Source: Wenzhouxiangella sp.
Lineage (GTDB): Bacteria; Pseudomonadota; Gammaproteobacteria; Xanthomonadales; Wenzhouxiangellaceae
Assembly (NCBI GenBank): GCA_007134485.1
Contig: SLKT01000010.1
Location: forward strand, 1-64,000
DNA length: 64,000 bases
Direction: 5' to 3'
A program made the position numbers and the translations under genes. Shown here piece after piece: positions 28,547 through 36,642 of the stretch. How positions within the stretch are numbered: the stretch's first letter is position 1; each line of letters opens with the position of its first letter. The notes below the pieces were generated by a model. It worked only from the letters and a program-made list of their open reading frames with translations. It was not told the DNA's origin and made no database searches.

Positions 28547-30916
28547 ATGACTGATCACAAGCTTCATGTGCGCCGGGCGGCGGTGCTTGGGTCCGGGGTG
28601 ATGGGTGCGCAGATTGCGGCGCATCTGACCGCGGCCGGGATTCCGGTGGATCTGTATGACCTGCCCTCAGACGACAAGAATCGCAGCAAGATTGCCGAAG
28701 GCGGACGGAAAAATCTGCTCAAGCTCAAGCCGGCGCCGCTGGCGAGCAAGGATCTGGCCGAGTTCATTACCCCGCGCAACTTCGAGGATGATCTCGAACA
28801 ACTCCGACAATGCGACTTCATCATCGAAGCCATTGTCGAGCGCATGGACATCAAGAAGTCGCTGTACGAGAACATCGGGCCGCATATCCGCGATGACGCC
28901 TTCTTCGTGACCAATACCTCGGGGTTGTCGATCAATGAACTGGCCGGTGTGGTGCCCGAGGCACTCAAGGGCCGGTTCTGTGGTGTGCACTTTTTCAATC
29001 CGCCGCGCTACATGCACCTGGTCGAACTGATTCCGCATGAAGGCACTGAAGCCAGGGTGCTGGATCTGCTCGAGGACTTCCTGACCCGCAACCTCGGCAA
29101 GGGCGTGGTGCGCTGCAAGGACACGGCCAACTTCATCGCCAACCGGGTCGGCGTGTTCACCATGTGGTCGACCATGCACCATGCCGAGCGCCTGGGACTG
29201 GGATTCGATACCGTCGATGCCCTGACCGGCCCGGCCATCGGCCGGCCCAAGAGTGCCACCTTCCGGCTGGCCGACGTGGTCGGACTGGATACCATGGCCA
29301 ATGTCATCAAGACCATGGACGCCAAGCTTGAAGACGATCCCTGGCATCACCTGTTCAAGGCCCCGGGCTGGCTGGAAAAGCTGATCGAAGCCGGTGCGCT
29401 TGGCCAGAAGTCCGGCGCCGGGGTATTTCGCAAGGAGGGTCGGGAGATCAAGGTCTTCGATCCCGAAAGCGGCGATTACCGGGCGACCGATTACAGTGTC
29501 CGCGACGAGGTCAAGGCCGTACTGGGCATCAAGGACCCGGGCGAGAAGCTGGCCGAGCTGGCCAAGTGCGAGTTCCCCGAAACCGAGTTTCTGTGGTCCA
29601 TCCACCGCGACCTGTTCCACTACTGCGCCTATCACCTGGGCGACATCGCCGAGTCGGCGCGTGAGATCGATCTGGCCATGCGCTGGGGCTACGGCTGGAA
29701 TCACGGACCGTTCGAGCAATGGCAGGCATCCGGCTGGAAGCGCGCCGCCGAACTGATCCAGGCCGATATCGCCGCCGACAAGACCGGTGTCGAGGCCGCC
29801 CTGCCCGACTGGGTCGGCCAGATCGAGGGCGCCCATGGCCCGCAAGGCTCATGGTCGGCCATCAAACAGGATGTCAGCCCGCGCCCCGACCTGCCCGTCT
29901 ACCAGCGCCAGTATCAGCCGGTTCGCCTGCTCGGAGAGAAAACCGAAAAGGGACGAACCCTGCATGAAACCGATGCCATTCGTCTGTGGACACTGCATGA
30001 TGATGTCCTGATCGCCAGCCTCAAGACCAAGATGGCGGTGGTCGACAACGGCGTGGTCGACGGGCTCAATGAAGCCCTGGACCGGGCCGAGAACGATTTC
30101 GAAGGACTGGTGATCTGGCAGCCGCAGGGGCCGTTTTCAGCCGGCGCCAACCTCAAGGCAGCCGCCGAATCCATTCAGAAAGGCGATTTCGACAGCGTGC
30201 GCGCGCTGGTCCAGGGCTTTCAGAATGTCAACCTGCGCATGCGCTACTCGGCCATTCCCTCGGTCGCCGCGGTTCGTGGCCTGGCCCTGGGCGGCGGACT
30301 GGAACTGGCCATGCACGCCAGCCGTCGGGTGGCTCACCTGGAAAGCTACATGGGCCTGGTCGAAGCTGGCGTCGGGCTCCTGCCCGGCGGGGGCGGACTG
30401 GCCACCCTGGCCTTGCAGATCAATGCCGACACGGCCGCCGGCGACACCTATCCGCTGCTTGAAAAACGCTACAAGCAGGTGGCCATGGGCCAGGTCTCGG
30501 GATCGGCCATGGAAGCCAGGGAAATGGGCTATCTCAGGGCCGAGGACCTGATCGTGCTACACGAGCATGAGTTGTTGCACGCCGCCCATGACCAGGTACG
30601 CGCCCTGGCCGCTGCCGGGTATCGTCCGGAGCACGCGGGTCGAACCGTGCCGGCAGCCGGCGATGTCGGCATCGCCACGCTCAAGATGCTGCTGGTCAAC
30701 ATGCTCGAAGGCCATTTCATTTCCGAGCATGACTTCGAGATCGGCAGTCGCATCGCCACCGTGATCTGCGGCGGCGAAATCGACCGCGGCACCCCGATCA
30801 ACGAAGCCTGGCTGCACCATCTCGAGCGCGAACACTTCCTGGCGCTGTGCGCGATGGACAAGACCCAGGAGCGCATCGGGCACATGCTGAAGACCGGTAA
30901 GCCTCTGAGGAACTGA
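28547..30916 (+). CDS. 3-hydroxyacyl-CoA dehydrogenase / enoyl-CoA hydratase, N-terminal HAD (FadN-like order)
   Basis: AAVLGSGVMGAQIAAHL NAD motif at N-terminus, two 3HCDH domains, crotonase domain (PFSAGANLK, ALGGGLELAMHA) at C-terminus. Confidence 0.92.
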   Translation: MTDHKLHVRRAAVLGSGVMGAQIAAHLTAAGIPVDLYDLPSDDKNRSKIAEGGRKNLLKLKPAPLASKDLAEFITPRNFEDDLEQLRQCDFIIEAIVERMDIKKSLYENIGPHIRDDAFFVTNTSGLSINELAGVVPEALKGRFCGVHFFNPPRYMHLVELIPHEGTEARVLDLLEDFLTRNLGKGVVRCKDTANFIANRVGVFTMWSTMHHAERLGLGFDTVDALTGPAIGRPKSATFRLADVVGLDTMANVIKTMDAKLEDDPWHHLFKAPGWLEKLIEAGALGQKSGAGVFRKEGREIKVFDPESGDYRATDYSVRDEVKAVLGIKDPGEKLAELAKCEFPETEFLWSIHRDLFHYCAYHLGDIAESAREIDLAMRWGYGWNHGPFEQWQASGWKRAAELIQADIAADKTGVEAALPDWVGQIEGAHGPQGSWSAIKQDVSPRPDLPVYQRQYQPVRLLGEKTEKGRTLHETDAIRLWTLHDDVLIASLKTKMAVVDNGVVDGLNEALDRAENDFEGLVIWQPQGPFSAGANLKAAAESIQKGDFDSVRALVQGFQNVNLRMRYSAIPSVAAVRGLALGGGLELAMHASRRVAHLESYMGLVEAGVGLLPGGGGLATLALQINADTAAGDTYPLLEKRYKQVAMGQVSGSAMEAREMGYLRAEDLIVLHEHELLHAAHDQVRALAAAGYRPEHAGRTVPAAGDVGIATLKMLLVNMLEGHFISEHDFEIGSRIATVICGGEIDRGTPINEAWLHHLEREHFLALCAMDKTQERIGHMLKTGKPLRN

Positions 30917-30917
30917 C

Positions 30918-30990
30918 GGGAGACGGGAGACGGGAGACGAAAGAAAGGTTTACCGTCTCACGTCTCACGTCTTCCGTCTTCCGTCTTCCC
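30918..30990. repeat. Inverted heptad array: 3x GGGAGAC facing CGTCTCA/CGTCTTC units
   Basis: Read directly between two beta-oxidation genes. Confidence 0.8.
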
Positions 30991-31054
30991 GAACACCGTT
31001 GCCGATCAAAGACAAGTAACTAACCAGATACCAAGGAACCAACAAGGACCCCCC

Positions 31055-32239
31055 ATGAGTGACGCCTACATCGTATCCGCCGTCAGAACCCCCGTCGCCC
31101 GGGCCTTCAAGGGCGGTTTTCGAAATTTTCGCCCGGATGATCTGCTGGCCCATGCGCTGACAGAGGCCCTGGCCGAGGTGCCGGACCTGGACCCGGCCCG
31201 GGTCGAGGACGTGATTGTCGGTTGCGCCATGCCCGAGGCCGAACAGGGCATGAACGTGGCCCGCATCGGCGCGCTGCTGGCCGGCCTGCCCGATTCGGTG
31301 CCGGGCGTGACCGTCAACCGGTTCTGTTCTTCCGGACTGCAGACCGTGGCCATGGCGGCCGACCGGATTCGCCTGGGCGAGGCCGACGTGATGATCGCCG
31401 CCGGCACCGAGACCATGACCATGGTGCCGATGATGGGCCACAAGGTGGCCATGAACCCGCGGGTGTTCAGCAACGACGAGAATGTCGCCATCGCCTATGG
31501 CATGGGCATTACCGCTGAAAAGGTCGCCAAGCAGTGGAAGATCAGCCGCGAAGCCCAGGATGAATTCGCCTACCAGTCGCATCAGAAGGCGATCGCGGCC
31601 ATCGATGGCGGGGAATTCACCGAAATTCGTCCGGTGACCGTCACCAGCCGGGTCCCCGACCCGCGAACCGGCCAGGTGCGCGAGATCGAAACCATCGTCG
31701 ATACCGATGAAGGCCCGCGCCGCGACACCACCCCGGAAGCGCTCGGCAAGCTGCGCACGGTATTCGACGCCAAGGGCGCTGTGACTGCCGGCACCAGCTC
31801 GCAGATGTCCGACGGCGCCGGCGCCCTGGTGCTGGTTTCCGAGCGGGTGGTCAAGGAGTTGAATCTGAAGCCGCTTGCGGTATTTCGCGGCTTCTCGGTT
31901 GCCGGCGTCAAGCCCGAGATCATGGGCATCGGCCCGATCGAGGCCATTCCCAAAGTACTCAAGCAGACCGGTATCGGCAAGGACGAGCTGGACTGGATCG
32001 AGCTCAACGAGGCCTTCGCCGCCCAGGCCCTGGCAGTGATCCAGACCACCGAACTGAACCCGGACAAGGTCAACCCCCTGGGCGGCGCCATTGCCCTGGG
32101 CCACCCGCTGGGCGCGACCGGCGCGATCCTCGCCGCCAAGCTCATCCACGGCCTGCAACGGCGCAAGCAGCGCTACGGGATGGTGACGATGTGCATCGGT
32201 ACGGGCATGGGCGCGGCGGGGGTGTTCGAAAGCGTGTAA
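31055..32239 (+). CDS. fadA: Acetyl-CoA C-acyltransferase (thiolase)
   Basis: VNRFCSSGLQTVAMAA, NEAFAAQALA, GGAIALGHPLGATGA, CIGTGMGAA. Confidence 0.94.
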   Translation: MSDAYIVSAVRTPVARAFKGGFRNFRPDDLLAHALTEALAEVPDLDPARVEDVIVGCAMPEAEQGMNVARIGALLAGLPDSVPGVTVNRFCSSGLQTVAMAADRIRLGEADVMIAAGTETMTMVPMMGHKVAMNPRVFSNDENVAIAYGMGITAEKVAKQWKISREAQDEFAYQSHQKAIAAIDGGEFTEIRPVTVTSRVPDPRTGQVREIETIVDTDEGPRRDTTPEALGKLRTVFDAKGAVTAGTSSQMSDGAGALVLVSERVVKELNLKPLAVFRGFSVAGVKPEIMGIGPIEAIPKVLKQTGIGKDELDWIELNEAFAAQALAVIQTTELNPDKVNPLGGAIALGHPLGATGAILAAKLIHGLQRRKQRYGMVTMCIGTGMGAAGVFESV

Positions 32240-32245
32240 AAAAAG

Positions 32246-32320
32246 GTTTCAGGGTTCAGGGTTCAGGGTTCAGGGGTGGCTGCGACGCGGGTTTTCCTGA
32301 ACCCTGAAACCTGAACCCTG
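32246..32320. repeat. Inverted heptad array: 4x TTCAGGG facing CCTGAAC units
   Basis: TTCAGGG x4 at 32248-32275; CCTGAACCCTGAAACCTGAACCCTG at 32296-32320. Confidence 0.8.
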
Positions 32321-32323
32321 TCT

Positions 32324-33820
32324 TTACACCCGATGCGTCACCGCGGTCTCTGCCGCATACAACGCCCTGTTCGCCAGCTCAGCGGCATCATCCATCGGCA
32401 CAAAGGGAATGGTAACCGCGCCCTGGGGCAGGATCAGTTGCAGGTTGGCCAGGTCGTGGCGGCGCTGGTAGGGGCCTCGCGTGACGCGCACCTGCTGGAC
32501 CAGGGGCAGGTCGAAGACATCCAATTGCTGGCCAAGAAAACCCTGGCGGACCCAGATGCAGTCACCGTCGGCCTGCCAGCCCCAGTGACGCCAGCGCAGT
32601 TGAATGCCGATCATCCACAGCACCATCCCCGCAGCCGTGATCTGGAGTGACCAGTGCTCGCGGTCAAACAGAAACGCCAGACCGACCAGCACCAGGACGA
32701 AAACCAGCAACCAGCGCAGCCAGAAGATGCGGCGAAAATGCAGGCTGATCGGTTTAAGCAATCCCGGAGTGATCCAGTCGGGTGTGACACTGGCAGTCAA
32801 CCCATGGTCCTGACGGCGCAAGCCGGGAACAAGGAAGCGGGTCTGGGCGTCGCTCAATTCCTGATCACCACTCTGGGTCTGGCGCACGATCAGGTACCAG
32901 CAACCGAGCAATCGGCCCAGCGCCGACTGTTGCAGGGTCAGGCCGGTAATCTTGTCGCGCTTGACGGTCTGTTCACGTTGATCAAGCAGGCCGCCGATTC
33001 CGACCAGCCGGTCATCGCAATCGGACAGGCGATAATCATGGAAACGCACGATCGAGAACAATCCGGACAGAAGCATCAGGATGACCAGGCCGACCATGAT
33101 CATGCCGGCAACGACCAGCCAGACCGGACCGGCAGCGTCGCTGAGCCATTGCACGAGCGCGATCTCGCGATAATAGTCTTCAAGGCGGTCATGAAAGTTG
33201 CCGATCAGCCAGCCCACCAGTCCGGCCAGCACCCAGATCTGGTTGCTGCTCAAGCCGTGCAGGAACAGCCGGCCGGATCCCGCGTGGAACAGTTCGCTGC
33301 CGGTTGAATCATCCTCTTGTTCAGTGGATGGGTCGTCCGGCATTCCTCCGGCCTGCCAGCCCGTGACCCGGTCGCGCATGATCTCGGCCAGCTCGGCCGG
33401 GATGCCGGGAAGTTCCACCTCTTTTTCGGCCGCACCCGGTGTCTCCAGGCTGAATCGCACCAGCCCGAATGGCCGAAAGTAGAACGGTCGGCCAAGCTGA
33501 ATGTTCTGGACCCGGGCAAAGCGGACCCTCAACTCGCGTTTCTGGAAAAGGCCGCGACGCACTCGGATGGCATCGTCTTCGAGGCGAAATCGAAAGCGCC
33601 TGTGGAAAATGATCGCCCAGGCCAGAAAGCTCAGCAGGATGGCAGCCACCACCAGAAACAACTCGCGCGGGCCCAACCAGTCGAGAAAAGCAAAGCCCGC
33701 GCCTGCGCCCAGGAAATAGAAGAGATTCTCGCGGATGAACTTCTGCAGCCCGTCGATCACCAGAAACACCAGCGCCACCGGCGCCAGGCGCTGCCACTGC
33801 TGGGTTTCAGTCGGACTCAT
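32324..33820 (-). CDS. PH domain-containing membrane protein (YdbT-like)
   Basis: Repeated TM pairs followed by bPH2-type domains (FRLEDDAIRVRRGLFQKRELRVRFARVQNIQLGRPF). Confidence 0.8.
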   Translation of the reverse strand: MSPTETQQWQRLAPVALVFLVIDGLQKFIRENLFYFLGAGAGFAFLDWLGPRELFLVVAAILLSFLAWAIIFHRRFRFRLEDDAIRVRRGLFQKRELRVRFARVQNIQLGRPFYFRPFGLVRFSLETPGAAEKEVELPGIPAELAEIMRDRVTGWQAGGMPDDPSTEQEDDSTGSELFHAGSGRLFLHGLSSNQIWVLAGLVGWLIGNFHDRLEDYYREIALVQWLSDAAGPVWLVVAGMIMVGLVILMLLSGLFSIVRFHDYRLSDCDDRLVGIGGLLDQREQTVKRDKITGLTLQQSALGRLLGCWYLIVRQTQSGDQELSDAQTRFLVPGLRRQDHGLTASVTPDWITPGLLKPISLHFRRIFWLRWLLVFVLVLVGLAFLFDREHWSLQITAAGMVLWMIGIQLRWRHWGWQADGDCIWVRQGFLGQQLDVFDLPLVQQVRVTRGPYQRRHDLANLQLILPQGAVTIPFVPMDDAAELANRALYAAETAVTHRV

Positions 33821-34424
33821 GCTCGCCGGACTCTTCAGCGTCGGGAGACTGGGCATCGCCGGCAGGCGCCTGCCCGGTACGATCGGAATCGCTGCCTTCC
33901 TCGCGAATCTGCTCGAGCAGGTACTGGCGAACCCGGCGCGCCGATCGCACATCCAGCCCTTCGACACTCAGATCGGCCATCATGCCGCCGGCCGTGAAAC
34001 ACTTGACCCGCAACAGGCCGAACAGGCGCTCGATCGGCCCACTGGCCGTTTCCACGTGCTGGATGCGGGCGAACGGCACGATGACGGTCTTTTGCCAGAT
34101 CACCCCGTAGCGATAGATCAGATCGTGTTCGCGCACCACCCAGCCGCGCCGCCGGGCGTCAATCCAGGCAACCAGGCAAAACCAGATCGTGGCCGCCGAC
34201 ATGGCAAACACCGACCATGGGCCGGGATCGAACGGAATGAACGGCAAGCGCGGTATCCATGCAACCGCAGCCAATACGATCAACCAGAATGCTCCGGTAA
34301 CCGCCAGGGAATAGGCATAGAACGGGCGGGCCACGGGATTGAGTTCCACGCGCCGATAGTCGGGCAACCGGTCGGACGGAACGGGCCCGTTGGAAAATTC
34401 GCTGGGTTCGGTAGTTTCGGTCAT
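33807..34424 (-). CDS. PH domain-containing membrane protein (YdbS-like)
   Basis: Two TM helices plus bPH2 domain (VREHDLIYRYGVIWQKTVIVPFARIQHVETASGPIERLFGL). Confidence 0.8.
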   Translation of the reverse strand: MTETTEPSEFSNGPVPSDRLPDYRRVELNPVARPFYAYSLAVTGAFWLIVLAAVAWIPRLPFIPFDPGPWSVFAMSAATIWFCLVAWIDARRRGWVVREHDLIYRYGVIWQKTVIVPFARIQHVETASGPIERLFGLLRVKCFTAGGMMADLSVEGLDVRSARRVRQYLLEQIREEGSDSDRTGQAPAGDAQSPDAEESGEHESD

Positions 34425-34576
34425 TTTCCTCTCGTTTCAACACAGCATGCCCCGGCGAGCGAGAACGATACAGTGTCAAAGGTCACAAATGTCGCAGTTT
34501 CGGTGAAAAAAACGTATGTGTATAGTAGGGTGAAAATGAATCCGAACCAGTTCAAATCATGTTCCGGGTAATCAAT

Positions 34577-34891
34577 ATGAAAACACAGTCGAAATTGATC
34601 TTGATGGCCGCAGTTCTGGGTCTCCTGCTCGCCGCACCACTTCACGCGGGCCAGGGCGATTGCGAATCCGACTACTGCATCAACTGGTGGAACATCAGCA
34701 GTGGTGGCGTGATCGAGTCCCAGTCCGATGATTGGACACTGTCCGGCACCATCGGCCAGTGGGAAGCGACCGAGGCGCGCGCCCTGTCGGGCGGCGACTG
34801 GCGCCTGACCGGTGGATTCTGGGGTCTGACCCTCGAAGAGCTGTCCGACCTGCTGTTCCGTGACCGCTTCGAGCCGGAAACCGAGTCCTGA
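34577..34891 (+). CDS. Small secreted protein of unknown function
   Basis: Signal peptide (MKTQSKLILMAAVLGLLLAAPLHA), then a W/G-rich SGTIGQWEATEARALSGGDWRLTGGFWGL motif and an LFRDRFEP tail. Confidence 0.65.
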   Translation: MKTQSKLILMAAVLGLLLAAPLHAGQGDCESDYCINWWNISSGGVIESQSDDWTLSGTIGQWEATEARALSGGDWRLTGGFWGLTLEELSDLLFRDRFEPETES

Positions 34892-35965
34892 TCAATCGGC
34901 GCGCTTGATGACCCTTCTACAGCGCCAGAGCAGGTAATTGACGGCCAGCCAGAAGTGCTGGAAATTCGGATTGCGCGTCTGGCCCTTGTGGTAGCGATAG
35001 TAGATCTGCTGGGCAATCACCGCCAGTCGGAACAGACCGTAGACCTCGTAAAACGCCCAGTTGTCCGGCTTCAGGTCCATTCGATCACAGTAATACTCGA
35101 CCACTTCAGCCCGCGTCAGCATGCCGGGCACATGGGTGGGCTGTCGCCGGAAGCCCTTGAAATACTTGTCATCATCTTCCTGGACCCAGTAAGCCATGGA
35201 ATTACCCAGATCCATCAGCGGGTCTCCGATGGTGGCCAGCTCCCAGTCCAGCACGCCGATGATATTCATGGGATCGTTGACATCGAGCACCAGGTTATCG
35301 AAACGATAGTCACCATGAATCAGGCACAGCCGAACTTCATCGGGAACGCGCTCGGCCAGCCAGCGCATCACCATCCTGCCCGGCAGCACGTTCCAGGTCT
35401 TGGCCCGACGAAATCGCTCGGACCAGCCCTCGATCTGGCGCTTGTTGTAGCCGGCGCCCTTGCCCAGGCGTCGAAGTCCGGTCTGGTCGAGGTCGACCTG
35501 ATGCAGATCGATCAGACGGTCGATTGCGGTCTTCGACAGCAACCGGGCCTGATCGGGTTCCAGTTTCAGGCCCTCGGGAAGATCCTCGCGCAGGATGATG
35601 CCCTCGAGTCGTTCCATGACATAGAAGTCGGATCCGATGACCGATTCGTCACGGCACAGCGCCAGAACCCGGGGCACATACGGATAGACCGGCCTGAGGG
35701 CGCGCTGTACCTGGTACTCGCGCACCATGTTGTGGGCCGATTTGGCCTTGGTGCCCGGCGGCGGGCGACGCAGAATCAGGTCACGATCAGGATAACTGAG
35801 CCGGTAGGTGAGGTTGGAAGCACCCTTGGCATACTGCTCGACGCGCGGCTGACCCTCGATGCCCTCGAGGTTGTCCTTCAACCAGGCATCGACCGCTTCG
35901 ACATCAAACTGGTCCTCATCGCGAAGCGCGCGGGGCTGATCAATCAGTCCATCGGTCCGGGTCAT
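34892..35965 (-). CDS. Aminoglycoside phosphotransferase-like kinase (APH/ACAD10-type)
   Basis: LCLIHGDYRFDNLVLD Brenner motif, IIGVLDWELATIGDPLMDLG. Confidence 0.85.
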   Translation of the reverse strand: MTRTDGLIDQPRALRDEDQFDVEAVDAWLKDNLEGIEGQPRVEQYAKGASNLTYRLSYPDRDLILRRPPPGTKAKSAHNMVREYQVQRALRPVYPYVPRVLALCRDESVIGSDFYVMERLEGIILREDLPEGLKLEPDQARLLSKTAIDRLIDLHQVDLDQTGLRRLGKGAGYNKRQIEGWSERFRRAKTWNVLPGRMVMRWLAERVPDEVRLCLIHGDYRFDNLVLDVNDPMNIIGVLDWELATIGDPLMDLGNSMAYWVQEDDDKYFKGFRRQPTHVPGMLTRAEVVEYYCDRMDLKPDNWAFYEVYGLFRLAVIAQQIYYRYHKGQTRNPNFQHFWLAVNYLLWRCRRVIKRAD

Positions 35966-36069
35966 CAGGCAAGTCCAGGCTGGAAGTGGCCACATACTAC
36001 CCGAATGTGCCCGCGCCTTTGGAGTCGGGGTGCTTTAATATCTCGAAATGGGAACAGGCAGCCGGCACG

Positions 36070-36642
36070 ATGAAAGCCAGTGACAACGACAAAGTGGCGG
36101 AATTACTCAAGCAATACACCGGTGATGACGAAAGCATCGACCGGATGCTGCCCATGGTCTACCAGGAGCTGCGCGCGCTGGCGGGTCGTCAACTGGCCAG
36201 CCAGCGACGCGATCACACCCTGCAGGCCACCGCCCTGATCAACGAGGCCTACCTGCGCCTGGCCGAGCAGGACTATCACAACTGGGACAATCGCCGCCAG
36301 TTCCTGCTGATCGCCGCCACCGTGATGCGTCGGGTCCTGGTCGACTACGCTCGACGACGTTCGGCCGCCAAGCGACCCCAGGACTTCCACAAGATTGCCC
36401 TGGAGAGTTCTGATCTCGGTGAGGATTTCGGTCAGGACCTGATCGCTCTGGACCAGGTCCTCAACCAGCTTTCAGAAGTGGATGAGCGCCAGGCCCGGAT
36501 CGTCGAGCTGAGATACTTCGCCGGACTGAGCATCGCCGAGACCGCCGAAGCACTGGAGATCTCTCCCCGCACGGTCACCCGCGAATGGCGCATGGCCCTG
36601 GCCTGGCTGCGCCGGATTCTGTCACGCGGAGAGAATCACTGA
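36070..36642 (+). CDS. ECF-type sigma-70 factor (kinase-associated type)
   Basis: ELRALAGRQLASQRRDHTLQATALINEAYLRLA region 2; ELRYFAGLSIAETAEALEISPRTVTREWRMALAWLRR region 4. Confidence 0.87.
   Translation: MKASDNDKVAELLKQYTGDDESIDRMLPMVYQELRALAGRQLASQRRDHTLQATALINEAYLRLAEQDYHNWDNRRQFLLIAATVMRRVLVDYARRRSAAKRPQDFHKIALESSDLGEDFGQDLIALDQVLNQLSEVDERQARIVELRYFAGLSIAETAEALEISPRTVTREWRMALAWLRRILSRGENH

Noticed and set aside
28667-32158. Large minus-strand ORFs opposite the FadN-like and thiolase genes
   Set aside because: Shadow ORFs of GC-rich genes.
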